Of a DNA stretch of 64,000 nucleotides, positions 11,458 to 21,894 are shown in pieces. The stretch covers positions 6,292,288 to 6,356,287 of the forward strand of contig NC_037269.1 of the NCBI RefSeq assembly GCF_000002425.4, given 5' to 3'. Numbering within the stretch: position 1 is the stretch's first letter; every line of letters begins with the position of its first letter. The notes beneath the pieces were generated by a model that was not told the DNA's origin, did no database searches, and worked only from the letters and a program-made list of their open reading frames with translations. This DNA comes from Physcomitrium patens. Lineage: Eukaryota; Streptophyta; Bryopsida; Funariales; Funariaceae. A program made the position numbers and the translations under genes.

Positions 11458-13374
11458 TGTCGTAATATGTGAAGTCTTACTTGAAAATGCTTCTGGCACC
11501 TGGCTATAGAAGGAAGAATAGAAATTACGATAATAAAATCCTAATTCTAATAGAATACTAACAATGCTCTAATTAGACTATAATAATGGTAAAAAAATGT
11601 AATCAAATTCAAAACAACTCAAAGAAATTTCAAACAAACAATAAAATTTTTAAAGAAATATTAGAATGATCACAAATATTACTCAAATATATGTCAATTC
11701 AACCTTAATTTAATTCTAGTTAAAATTCTATTGAATTTCACTCAAACTTTAGACCAAACCTAATTAAATCTTAAACCCTAATAAATCCTAAACCCTAAGT
11801 TAAATCCTAAACAAACCTTAAATTAAATCCTAAATCAAACCCTATTTCAAACCCTAAATCCTAAACCAAACCTTAAATCAAATCTTAATCTAAATCCTAA
11901 ATCAAACCCTAACCAAATCTTAAACCCTAATCCAAATCCTAATCCAAATCCTAAATCAAATCATAACCAAATCCTAAATCCTAATCCAAATCCTAATCCA
12001 ACCCTAAATCCTAATCAGATCCTAAATCCTAATCCAAATCCTAATCCAAATCCTAATCCAAATCTTAATCCAAATCCTAATCCAAATCCTAATCAAATCC
12101 TAATCCAAATCCTAATCAAATCCTAATCCAAATCCTAATCAAATCCTAATCCAAATCCTAATCAAATCCTAATCCAAATCCTAAATCAAACCCTAACAAA
12201 ATTCTAAATCCTAATCCAAATCCTAATCTAAACCCTAAATCAAATCCTAACCAAATCCTAATCCAAACCCTAAACTCTAAATCAAACCCTAAATCGAACC
12301 CTAGCCAAATCCTAATTCAAATCGTAGTAATTCCTATGATAGTTTTAAACTTCAATACCTAATGAATAAACCGTTGATCTCAATTCAAAATTTTCACACA
12401 TCTTAAAAATCAAGTTTAAAACAAGCACAAAAAAATTTGAAAAAGATCGGACTTACCAAAATGACAAAAACCTCAAAAATGTGTTTGGGTGTAAGCTGGC
12501 CTCCTCCTCCAATCTTGATGCCAACGATCTAGAGCCAATTTCTTTTCTTTATTCCATTCGATTGGTTTCAAATTACTCATGGACATAGAAAAATAAGTCT
12601 TATACCTTTTGACACAAGGCTTACTCAAATCCAACTAGTAGATTGCATGAAATCTTAAAAACCCTCACTAGACCTAAAATTCTACTTTTTGAGACCTTGA
12701 CCCGCTTAAACCTTAATATCTCTCATTTTAACCGTTAGATTGAGCTCAAATTTACAACATGGATTAAACACAACTATAATCATAAATCCTAAAAACTCCA
12801 CCCATAGATCTGCGACAAAACTCTCGAAATCATTCAAAACATAAACCCTATTTTATTACATAAAATCCAAGTCATCTGAAACAAACCTCTACTTTGCAAA
12901 GCTCTTACAAAGTCATATCAACTCCAAATCATCCAAAATGAATGCCTATAGAAACCTTATCCAATCTTCTATCAAATCTCATTCTCCAATCTGCCAAAGA
13001 GTCCCACAATCGTCGTCGAGACTCGGTTTTGTGCCTCAGGGTCTCATTTCGACCCTAGTTCAAAACCGGCCCTCTTCGTGTATCAACTTTCGTCTTTTTG
13101 AGGTAATTTTTACTAATTTGCACTCCTAACTCTTCCCTACACATATCTATATCCTTTATTTTTCTAATCTACCTTGTTTTGCCTTATTTATGGCCTTATA
13201 AAGTAAATAGAAGCATAATTTTTAAAAAGGTAGCATTAGCACTTTTAATTTTTCTACCCTTTTACTAATATCTATTTTTCCAAGATAATTTGCTACAATA
13301 TTTTTGAAGTGAGAACCTCAAAACATGATATATTTCTTCATCTTTTCACTTATTAGTCATATTACATCATGAAA
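11458..13374 (-). mobile_element. Solo LTR C1 (family C, minus orientation)
   Basis: The block interrupts B2 integrase: upstream codons stop at 11457 and the continuation (GACCATGGTCTTTAG) starts right after 13374. It is the reverse complement of 34589-36584 along its whole length, including a GC-rich stretch GAGACTCGGTTTTGTGCCTC (about 13019) and the array of telomere-like repeats. As read on the plus strand it starts TGTCGTAATATGTGAAG and ends near ATTACATCATGA, which are inverted versions of each other as at LTR ends. No gag or pol is inside, hence solo LTR. The flanking duplication is unclear here. Confidence 0.7.
11755..12315 (-). repeat. Degenerate telomere-like array (CCCTAAA type) in LTR C1
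   Basis: About 560 bp of AAATCCTAATCC, AAACCCTAA and AAATCAAACCC variants, i.e. degenerate copies of the plant telomere repeat TTTAGGG read on the minus strand. Exact CCCTAAA occurs several times among CCTAATC-type derivatives. The array occupies the same place in the paralogous LTR C2, so it is part of the element and not an interstitial telomere scar. Confidence 0.85.
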
Positions 13375-14500
13375 ATGTCGACCATGGTCTTTAGTTTCCA
13401 TAGACTTCATCACGGACTTGCCATCATCGAACTCATTTGACAGCATCTTTGTCATGGTAGATCGGCTTACAAAGATGGTGCACTTTGTCCCTTATAAGAA
13501 GACATCGTCTAGTGAAGTCACAACAAGGCTCTTTCTCAATAATGTATATCGATATCATGGACTACTAGATGATATCGTATCAGATTGAGAAACCCAGTTC
13601 GTATCAAAGTCTTGGAGATCTCTCTTTGAGATACTAAAGATGGATATCAAGCTTTCTTTTGCTTTTCATCCTCAAACTGACGGCCAAACAGAACGGGTGA
13701 ACCAAGTCTTAGAATAGTACTTACGATGCAGCATCAAGTATCAGCAAGATGATTGGACCGCATATTTGTCGCTAACCAAGTTTGCATATAACAACAGCCT
13801 CCATGCATCGACTCAATACACACCATTCTTTTCCAACTATAGATATCATCCAAAGCTTGATTTATTGAGTCCATCAATAAATAACAATCGAGTAGCTGAA
13901 GGATTTGCGAAGCAACTATGAGAGCTTCAAAATACATTGAAGCTTCAATTACAATCCGCTCAAGAATCCTACAAGGCGTCTGGAGATAGATTTTAGAATC
14001 AAGCACCTACTTTCAAAATTGGAGATAAAGCATGGCTTCTTCGATGGAATATCAAGACCAAGCGACCATGTGATAAATTAGACTATCGAAGATTGGGACC
14101 ATTTATCATCCAGAAGCAAATCAATCCAGTGGCATACCGTTTGGAATTACCGGTTTTTATGAAGGTACATCCAGTCTTTCATGTTTCTATACTAGAGCCT
14201 TATCGAGAGTCATCTTTTTCAGGAAGAATGCAATGTCTGCCACCTAGTATTGAGATCGAGAACCACAAGGAATATGAAGTTGAAAAGGTACTCGATTTAT
14301 GATGAAAATAGGACAAATTGGAGTATCTTATTCATTGGTGCGACCACGATATTAATGAGCAAACGTGGGAGCCAACAGAAAATCTCGCCAATGCGCCACA
14401 AAAGATATAGGAGTTTCATCAACAACATCCTCATAAACCTAAGCTGGTTCAACGATAGCTTCCTTTTGAAGCTTGCTCACCCAAGAATATAAGAAAGAAA
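13375..14500 (+). pseudogene. Family B integrase core and chromodomain (element B2)
   Basis: Continuation of the pol broken at 11457. The integrase core shows MVDRLTKM, a degraded second Asp block (IVSD, stop, ETQF), [15 protein letters not shown] with the catalytic Glu, and FAYNNSLHAS. The C-terminal domain (14093-14302) has [19 protein letters not shown] and HPVFHVSILEPYRES. A chromodomain remnant follows (YEVEKVLDL, then QTWEPTENL in another frame). Stops at 13586 and 13715 are shared with B3, and from about 13505 onward this segment is much more similar to B3 than the upstream pol is. Confidence 0.8.
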
Positions 14501-14589
14501 GAGAGCACCACCAAAATTTGTAGTTGATGTAGTTATTTTTACTAAGATAAAGTAGAATTTTTTCAGTAGCCATAGTTTGGTCTTCTGAT

Positions 14590-14943
14590 ATGGATAGCCA
14601 AGAGATAGATACTATGATAGTTAGATTATCTCAACCAACTAGCTCATGAAGGAGACCCCGAGATGAAGAACTGCCTACACCATGACGACAAAGGAGGATA
14701 CCGAGTAACCGATCATTGGTGATTGTATTTGAATTCGAGCCTGTTAACGATGGTCAGCCAGAAGGCATGTTTGCAGCAAAATTTTACAATGAGGACATGG
14801 AAGTTCAAACTTGGTCAGAAGTCAAAGGTGTGGACCACTACCATTGGCTTCAAGGGCCAATAAACCACTTGTCTCATAAACAACAGTAGGAGTTCATAGT
14901 AGACGTTATGCGACAGATCTTTATTTTCTTACATTGGTACTGA
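14590..14943 (+). pseudogene. Accessory ORF downstream of chromodomain (B2 copy, nonsense-mutated)
   Basis: Same length class as the open copy at 47811-48158 and starts MDSQEIDT. It keeps IPSNRSLVIVFEFEP, GQPEGMF, HYHWLQGPINHLSHK and VMRQIFIFLHWY before the stop. A few in-frame stops are present (SS-stop-RRP, QQ-stop-EFI). It lies between the end of pol and the 3' LTR start at 14994. Function unknown. Confidence 0.7.
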
Positions 14944-14993
14944 TTAACAACAACATTGCTTCTCAGAGACCTCGAAGCTAAAGGAGGGGGTGA

Positions 14994-15390
14994 TATTAAG
15001 AACATAGTCCTTAGAACCTTCTAGAGACAAGTTTTTAGAACCTTCTAGAAGCTTCCTAGTTAGTAGAAGATGTTAGGAACATATCCTTAGAACCTTCTAG
15101 AAATAAGTTTCTAGAACCTTCTAGAAATATGTTTCTAGAATCTTCTAGAAGCAAGTCTCTGGAACCTTTTAGAAGCTTCCTAGTTAGTAGAAGTTACTTG
15201 AAAAGCTTCCTAAATAGGAGTATATATTGGAATCAAGGCTGAAGAGTTCTTCAATCTTGATAATACATCTCTTGGAGCTCTAGCCCACCTCTCTAGTAAT
15301 ATTCTTATATTCATCTAATTAATCTAGTTCTTTCCAGTTCTTCTTGAACTTCTTATTAGATCTTGAGTTTGTATTTCTGTATCTATGACA
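14994..15390 (+). repeat. 3' LTR of element B2
   Basis: Begins TATTAAGAACATAGTCC (mutated TGTTAGGGACATAG) after a purine tract AAAGGAGGGGGTGA and ends ATCTATGACA. It contains an internal copy of its own start at 15071. A TATA box (about 15221, GAGTATATATTGG) precedes the R-region hairpin and TCTTGATAA. The right flank is the interior of a family D LTR. Confidence 0.8.
15090..15150 (+). promoter_or_regulatory. Heat-shock-element arrays in B2 LTR
   Basis: Three arrays of alternating GAA/TTC with 2-nt spacing: GAACCTTCTAGAA (15090-15102), TTCTAGAACCTTCTAGAA (15109-15126) and TTCTAGAATCTTCTAGAA (15133-15150). Three or more alternating nGAAn units is the accepted binding site of trimeric heat-shock factor. 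Binding itself is inferred. Confidence 0.65.
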
Positions 15391-15686
15391 TTTCTCCTTC
15401 ATATATATTCCAAATCATACAAGATTTGTACCAAAACCATAGCCAAAAATCTAAACTTATTGATCTTAGCCTTCAAAGCTCAAATGGTTCTGAAAAACTA
15501 ATCCTAATTTCTAATATGGCCTCGAGCAGCCTCTTCAAAGCCCATTGGCCATAATTTTTTATCAATAGGAATAGAGATTTTTATCATCTATCTCCATTCA
15601 TCTATATTGGTGCCTTAATTACTCCCTTTGCTACTAAAATCTTTCTTCAATCTTTTTTTTTATAAGATTTATATAATTTATGTTTT
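15391..15686 (-). repeat. Family D LTR fragment (D3, distal half)
   Basis: Reverse complement of the part of LTR D found at about 18045-18310 and 31345-31620 (CATTCCTATTGG, GGCCTCGAGCAGCC). Its right end continues exactly in the fragment at 21586-21894 once B3 and one target duplication are removed. On the left it abuts the end of the B2 3' LTR, suggesting that B2 also landed in this LTR. Confidence 0.8.
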
Positions 15687-16079
15687 TGTTAGGGACATAG
15701 TACTTAGAACCTTCTAGAGACAAGTTTCTAGAACCTTTTAGAAGCTTTCTAGTTAATAGAAGTTACTTGAGAAGCTTCCTAGTTAGTAGAAGTTACTTGA
15801 GAAGCTTCTTAATTGGTGGAAGTTACTTGAGAAGCTTCTTAATTGGAGGAAGTTATTTGAGAAGCTTCCTAGTTGGTAGAAGTTACTTGAGAAGCTTCCT
15901 AAATAAGAGTATATATTGGAATCGAGGCTAAAGAATTCTTCAATCTCGACAACACATCCTTTGGAGCTCTAGCTCACCTCTCTGGTGTTGTTCTTGTATT
16001 CATTTGATTAATCTAGTTCTTGCTAGTTCTTCTTGAACTTCTTGTTAGATTTCGAGCTTGTATTTCTGTGTCCATGATA
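15687..16079 (+). repeat. 5' LTR of element B3 with five 31-bp tandem repeats
   Basis: Starts TGTTAGGGACATAG and ends GTCCATGATA. Between about 15744 and 15903 the unit GAAGTTACTTGAGAAGCTTC plus about 11 bp is repeated five times; each unit has GAAGCTTC (GAA-nn-TTC). A near-perfect heat-shock-element array lies at the left (TTCTAGAACCTTTTAGAA, about 15723). The TATA box is at 15910 and the predicted mRNA start at 15942. Confidence 0.8.
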
Positions 16080-16081
16080 GT

Positions 16082-16092
16082 TTGTCGAGACT
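16082..16092 (+). promoter_or_regulatory. Predicted self-priming primer-binding site (B3)
   Basis: TTGTCGAGACT, two bases after the LTR end, is complementary at 10 of 11 positions to AATCTCGACAA at 15942-15952, which lies 32 nt after the first T of the TATA box at 15910. Same geometry as in B1. Confidence 0.55.
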
Positions 16093-16360
16093 TCACTCAT
16101 CTCAGATATCAGAGCTAGTTCCTTCCTCATTAGAGTGTGGATTATCATTCTACTTGAAGGTGTACTAGTATTTTAGAGGTTGCAGATTACCCTCCTCTAA
16201 ACTGATACTTCTTTTGTTACAATATTGGAGTCTTATTCTTCTTGGAGAGAGTAAATTATCACTTTTCTTGAAGCTCTTAAGGTATTTTAGAGGTTGTGGA
16301 GTATCCTCCTCTAAACCAATATTATCTTCTTATAGAGTCATTTCTGTCCTTCTCTTAGAA

Positions 16361-17737
16361 TGGCCGGAGGCCAAGACATTAGTATGACAAAAAATTCGGA
16401 GTCGATTTGCTATGCCCCAACTATGTCGGCAAGTAGCGGAAATTCACATTCAAAGGTGGAAGACATGTAAATTGATGTAATACGTATCAAATCCCTTACT
16501 CTAAAAGAAAAAAAGTGACGTAAGGAAGAAGGTTTATGTTTGTATTGCGGTGGAGAAGGCCACAAAGTTGGAAATTTCCCCAAGAAGCAAAATCAACGCA
16601 TTATCAAGACCAGGGGTGCATTTATTGAAGAAAACGAAGATGCCCAGCCACAATAGGAACCGTGCAACTAGATAGTGAAATATTGAAAATAACAACCAGG
16701 TTCCTTTCTTTCTGCTCAACTTGCCCTTTGTTTTACAATCCCTTTATTTATTGGCCCTCAGAAATTGAGAACCTTAGCACTATTAGATTCAGGTGCATCT
16801 GCTTGTTTCTTAGACAAAGAATTTGTAAAACGTCATAAGATTCCTTTAGTACAAAAATCCAAACCTGTTTACGTTGAGGTCATAGATAGGCAACCTTTAT
16901 TGTTTGGTAATGTCATCCATGAATCATAACTTATAGAAGTGACATTTAAGGGCCATAGTAGTAATATTATTTTTAATATTATTAGAACCCCATCAAATCC
17001 TGTTATTCTTGGTCTTTCCTGGTTAAAAAAGTATAATCCATCCATAGATTGGAGGTTGCAAAAGATGACCTTTTCCACAAAACCACCCAAGAGCAAGCCT
17101 AGTAGAAGACCCAGAATAAAGAAACTCTTATTCATTGGAGCCAGAGCATTTATAAGATCATTTAAGGAAGGCACACCATTTATCATTTATGCGGCTCCAA
17201 CTATCGAAGAGAAGATCTCGATAGCAAGTATATTGGAGCAATACAAGGATTTTGAAGACGTGTTTCAAAAGAAGAATGCTGACATGCTACCAGAACATCA
17301 ACCATATTATTGTGCCATAGACTTGCAACAAAGAGCACAACCACCTTTTGGCCCAACTTACAATCTATCGCAAATAGAATTGGCAAATTTGTAGAAATAT
17401 ATTGACAAGAATCTAGCCAAGAACTTCATCCGTCATTCAAAATCGCAAACTAGGGTACCCATCTTATTTATAAAGAAAAAAGATGGCTCATTACGGATGT
17501 GCGTGGACTATCGAGGCCTCAATAAGGTAACAAAGAAGAACTGTTATCCATTACCCTTGATTTCTGGTCTCTTAGATCAACTTAGACGTGCGAGGATCTT
17601 TACAAAAATTGATCTAAGAGGAGCTTATAACCTCATACGAATCAAAGAAGGAGATGAGTGGAAGACAGCGTTCCATACAAGGTATGGCCATTTTGAGTAT
17701 AATGTCATGCCCTTCGGTCTTACCAATGCTCCAGCGG
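16361..17737 (+). pseudogene. Family B gag end, protease and RT N-terminus (element B3)
   Basis: Starts in the gag zinc knuckle (LCLYCGGEGHKVGNF, last Cys of CCHC changed to Phe, about 16540). The gag/pol junction (CAATAGGAACCGTG) and protease (SGASACFLDKEF, about 16780) follow. RT blocks continue up to MPFGLTNAP (about 17706): [19 protein letters not shown] and [20 protein letters not shown]. The frame is broken by stops (16927, 17392). Solo LTR D1 interrupts it at 17738 and the coding sequence resumes at 19073. Confidence 0.8.
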
Positions 17738-19072
17738 TGTTGTGTTGTAGTTCGGCTATTGTATAAAAATAATGTAATTATGTACTTAATATATAATTTA
17801 TTAAGTAACATGGTAAGAGCCATGTTAGTAGATTTAAGTTGCTTGTAGGATATAATTTGATTATTACTTTGAGAAGAGGTTGTTTAAAAAGATTACTATA
17901 GAATTTTTATAACTTTAATTTTTTTTTGATAGTGGCTTTTAAGATTGGTTTTGGTTAATAATAACTTCTAAATATTTAGAGTCACCTTTGTTAGACATTG
18001 GTGACATTTAAAAAACTATTTTGGTTCTTTTATTTGGTGTTTAGAGCATACATTATGTAAATCTTATAAGAAAAAGGATTGAAGAAGGATTTTGGTAGCA
18101 AAGGGAGGAATTAGGGCACCAATATAGATGAATGGAGATGAAAAATAAAAATCTCCATTCCTATTGGTCAAAAATCATGACCAATGGGCTTTGAGGAGGC
18201 TGTCCAATGCCATATTAGAGATTAGGATTAGTTTTTGGAGCCATTCGAACATTGAAGGCTAAGATCAGAAGGTTTAGGTTTTTGATTAAGGTTTTGGTAC
18301 AAGTTTTGTGTCATTTGGGATTTTTATGAAGAAGTTATAGGCGCTCAAAGTTAAGGTGTTAGTTTTGGACCTACTGTCATTCTTTTGGGCATAACGTACG
18401 CTTACAGATGGCAATTGAAGATCGGCAATCGCGATTGGAAAACGCACTTTTGCCACTATACTTTTCACATATTGCTTACTGGATTCCAAGTTGAACTAAA
18501 GGAGTTATTGGATTTTGAAGTCAACAAATGCAATGTAAGGGTAGTTAGTAAACCGATTTACTAGTGTTTGTCTCTTGAGCTATATCTTGAGCAATTTTGT
18601 GAGGTTTTGGCTCAAAATTTCAAAGAATGTGTAATTTCATGTAAGTAAACTTTGTACAAAAGTTTTATGACATTTCGAGTTCGGATTTTTGAGATATAAG
18701 GAAAATAGTTTTTAGATGCTTGTAAATTAGGGTTTGGAGTGTTTGCTAGGGTTTCTTAGATGCCAGAAGATTGGGAGTGAATTTGTAGTAAGTTTTTTTA
18801 TTGTGTTACAACTTAAAGATAAATTCTACCTATCTTATAAATTTGAAACAAATTGAACAGTTCAATCAATAGTTATGATTTTCTAAAGTTCGGGGCTAGA
18901 AAATCCTTCGCGGGAAAAATATGTTTTGAAGGGATTTTGTTATATTTGGAGTTTTATACCAAAAAAAAGGAGTTTTTGGAATCTAAGAAAAGAATCATAT
19001 AAAGGTTTAAGGTACACTCTCTACAGCTAGATATCTATTGTATTTCCAGATAGCAAATCATGCCATACGACA
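17738..19072 (+). mobile_element. Solo LTR D1 (family D) in B3 RT
   Basis: 1335 bp from TGTTGTGTTGTAG to CATACGACA with no coding content. It is flanked by an exact 4-bp duplication GCGG (17734-17737 and 19073-19076). Removing it restores CCAGCGGTCTTTCAATATATG, matching the uninterrupted RT at 45270. It aligns end to end with D2 (31039-32370). TG...CA ends plus a short target duplication mean an LTR integrated by an integrase and later reduced to a solo LTR. Confidence 0.85.
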
Positions 19073-21418
19073 GCGGTCTTTCAATATATGATGAATGACA
19101 TCTTTTGGCAGCACCTTGATGATTTTGTTGTCATGTATTTGAATGATATTCTGATATTCTCCAAAAATAAGGAAGAGCATGAGAAGCACATTTGTTTGGT
19201 TTTGAAGAAACTACGTGAGCAAGGATTGTACGCGAAGTTAGAGAAGTATTTATTTCATCAAATAGAGATGGAGTTTTTGAGGTTTGTTGCGACTATAGAA
19301 GTCTTAAAGATGGATCGCAAGAAGGTGGAAGCAATCGTGTCCTGTGAGGTTCCGAAGACAGTTAGAGACATACAATACTTTCTTGGTTTTGTTAATTTCT
19401 ATCGGATCTTCATCAAGAATTACTCTCAAGTTGTTGCTCCTCTCACTCGGTTGACATGCAAGGATAAGCTAGAATAAAAACCTCTAGAAAAAAAGGTCTA
19501 AAGATAGCATTTACTATGGCTCCAATCTTAGTACATCCAGACTTTGCAAAGGCCTTTTATTTAGAAACTGATGCTTCAGACTTTGCTTTGAGAGCTGTAC
19601 TTTCACAAATGGATGAAGACAAGAAGCTCCATCCGGTTGCATTCTATTCTCGAAAGTTCTCTGCTGCTGAAATCAATTATGAGATCTACGATAAAGAACT
19701 TCTTGCTATAATAGATTCTTTCTAAGAATGGCATCACTTTCTTGAAGAAGCTATACATCCAATGACCGTATACACGGATCACAAAAATTTGGAGTATTTC
19801 ATGTCAGCTCGAGTTCTAAATCGACGTCAAGCTCGGTGGAATATGTCGCTATCTAGGTTCGATTTTGTTATCACTTATCAACCAGGAAAGCAGCAAGGAC
19901 TATTCGATGCCTTATCGAGGAGATCGTATCTTGCACCAAAGGCTTGAGAAGCAGCGTTTGATTAACAATATACGACCTTGTTGAAGCTAGAGCAATTTTG
20001 GCTTGGCGCTACTATTGTGCCAATTGATGCTGACTTCCTGAATCCGGTACATGTCGTGACCATTGAAGATTCAGTAGCTATTGATATCAAGCAGTGTGCC
20101 AATGACGACAAGTTCAAAGTGGAAGGAGATCTTTTATACTTTGAGGAGCGATTGTATATTCCAAAAGGACTAGTACGACTTCGAGTTCTTCAATCTCGCC
20201 ACGATTTTCCAACTCCGAGACATTTTGGATTCAACAAGACCTTGGAGCTTATTTCTTGAGATTTTTGGTGGCCTCAAATGTGGAAAGATGTGAAAGATTT
20301 TGTCCTCTCCTCCGACATCTATTCAAGATCCAAGAATCCTCGACATCATCCTTATGGACTTTTACAGCCATTGCCAATTCCACATCGACCATGGTCTTCA
20401 GTTTTCATGGACTTCATCACGGACTTGGCATCATCGAACTCATTTGACATCATCTTTGTCATGGTAGATCGGCTTATAAAGATGGCGCACTTTATTCCTT
20501 ACAAAAAGACATCGTCTAGTGAAGTCACAACAAGGCTCTTTCTCAATAATGTGTATCGATATCATGGACTACTAGATGATATCGTATCAGATTGAGAAAC
20601 CCAGTTCGTATCAAAGTCTTGGAGATCTCTCTTTGAGATACTAAAGATGGATATCAAGCTTTCTTCTGCTTTTCATCCTCAAACTGACGGCCAAACAGAA
20701 CGGGTGAACCAAGTCTTAGAATAGTACTTACGATACAGCATCAAGTATCAGCAAGATGATTGGACCGCATATTTGTCGCTAACCAAGTTTGCATATAACA
20801 ACAGCCTCCATGCATCGACTCAATACACACCATTCTTTTCCAACTATAGATATCATCCAAAGCTTGATTTATAACAATCGAGTAGCTGAAGGATTTGCGA
20901 AGCAACTATGAGAGCTTCAAAATACATTGAAGCTTCAATTACAATCCGCTCAAGAATCCTACAAGGCGTCTGGAGATAGATTTTAGAATCAAGCACCTAC
21001 TTTCAAAATTGGAGATAAAGCATGGCTTCTTCGATGGAATATCAAGACCAAGCGACCATGTGATAAATTGGACTATCGAAGATTGGAACCGTTTATCATC
21101 CAGAAGCAAATCAATCCAATGGCATACCGTTTGGAATTACCGGTTTTTATGAAGGTACATCCAGTCTTTCATGTTTCTATACTAGAGCCTTATCGAGAGT
21201 CATCTTTTTCAGGAAGAGTGCAATGTCTGCCACCTAGTATTGAGATCGAGAACCACAAGGAATATGAGGTTGAAAAGGTACTCGATTTATGATGAAAATA
21301 GGACAAATTAGAGTATCTTATTCATTGGTGCGACCACGACATTAATGAGCAAACGTGGGAGCCAACAGAAAATCTCGCCAATGCGCTACAAAAGGTACAG
21401 GAGTTTCATGAACAACAT
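19073..21418 (+). pseudogene. Family B RT C-terminus, RNase H, integrase and chromodomain (element B3)
   Basis: RT resumes with MMNDIFWQHLDDF; the active site reads YLNDILIF, so the first Asp of the YxDD box is Asn. RNase H is at 19516-19800 ([20 protein letters not shown]), the connection at about 19850 and the integrase zinc domain at about 20220-20330 (HFGFNKTLELIS, CxxC degraded). The integrase core spans 20390-20900 with shared stops at 20593 and 20722. The C-terminal domain and chromodomain (21068-21400, [24 protein letters not shown]) follow. A 17-bp deletion relative to B2 lies near 20870. No function remains. Confidence 0.8.
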
Positions 21419-21585
21419 ATATTAGAATCGAGGTTGAAGAGTTCTTCAATCTTGACAATACATCTCTTCGAGCTCTAACTCACATCTTTGGTGTTGTTCT
21501 TGTACTCATCTGATTAATCTAGTTGTTGCCAATTCTTCTTGAACTTCTTGTTAGATTTTAAGCTTGTATTTCTATGTCCGTGACA
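21419..21585 (+). repeat. 3' LTR of B3 (only the R/U5 end)
   Basis: Starts in ATATATTAGAATCGAGG (the TATA region of the LTR) and ends GTCCGTGACA. The upstream U3 part with the heat-shock elements was lost in the deletion that removed the accessory ORF. Confidence 0.8.
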
Positions 21586-21894
21586 GTCCTAAACATCAAA
21601 TGAAAGAACCAAAATAAGACTTCAAGGGTCACCAATGTCTAGTAAAAGTGACTCTAAATATTTAAAGTTACTACCAAAAAAAATAAATCTCAAAAGCTAC
21701 TATCAAAAGAAAATAAAGTTATACAAATTCTAATAGTAATCCTTTTAAAGAACCTTCTTTTAAAGTAGTAATTTAATTACATTTTGTAACCAACTAAAAT
21801 CCAATAACATGTTTCTCATCATGTTGTTAAGTAAATTGGACATTAAATATATAATCACATTATTTTCACATGGTAATTGAACCACAATACAATA
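21586..21894 (-). repeat. Family D LTR fragment (D3, proximal end)
   Basis: Reverse complement of the first ~300 bp of LTR D (compare 31039-31345): AAAGAACCTTCTTTTAAAG, TCACATTATTTTCACATGG, ending ACCACAATACAATA. The next bases are ATGG and the RNase H of element F0. Together with 15391-15686 it forms one D LTR split by B3. Confidence 0.8.

Larger units (their letters stand above)
15687..21585 (+). mobile_element. Ty3/gypsy chromovirus B3 (family B, internally deleted, hosts solo LTR D1)
   Basis: Runs from LTR start TGTTAGGGACATAGTAC (15687) to LTR end GTCCGTGACA (21585). The flanks are GTTTT on the left and GTCCT on the right, a 5-bp target duplication with two C-to-T differences. Most of gag is deleted (leader joined to the zinc knuckle at about 16361). 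The accessory ORF and most of the 3' LTR are also deleted (chromodomain joined to LTR at about 21418 across a short ATAT microhomology). It is inserted in a minus-strand family D LTR. Confidence 0.8.

Noticed and set aside
12000-12200. CRISPR-like spaced repeats
   Set aside because: The short regular units are degenerate telomere heptamers without unique spacers, in a plant nuclear context.
11755-12315. Interstitial telomere scar or chromosome-fusion site
   Set aside because: The same array lies at the same place in a second, precisely bounded LTR copy (C2), so it belongs to the element.
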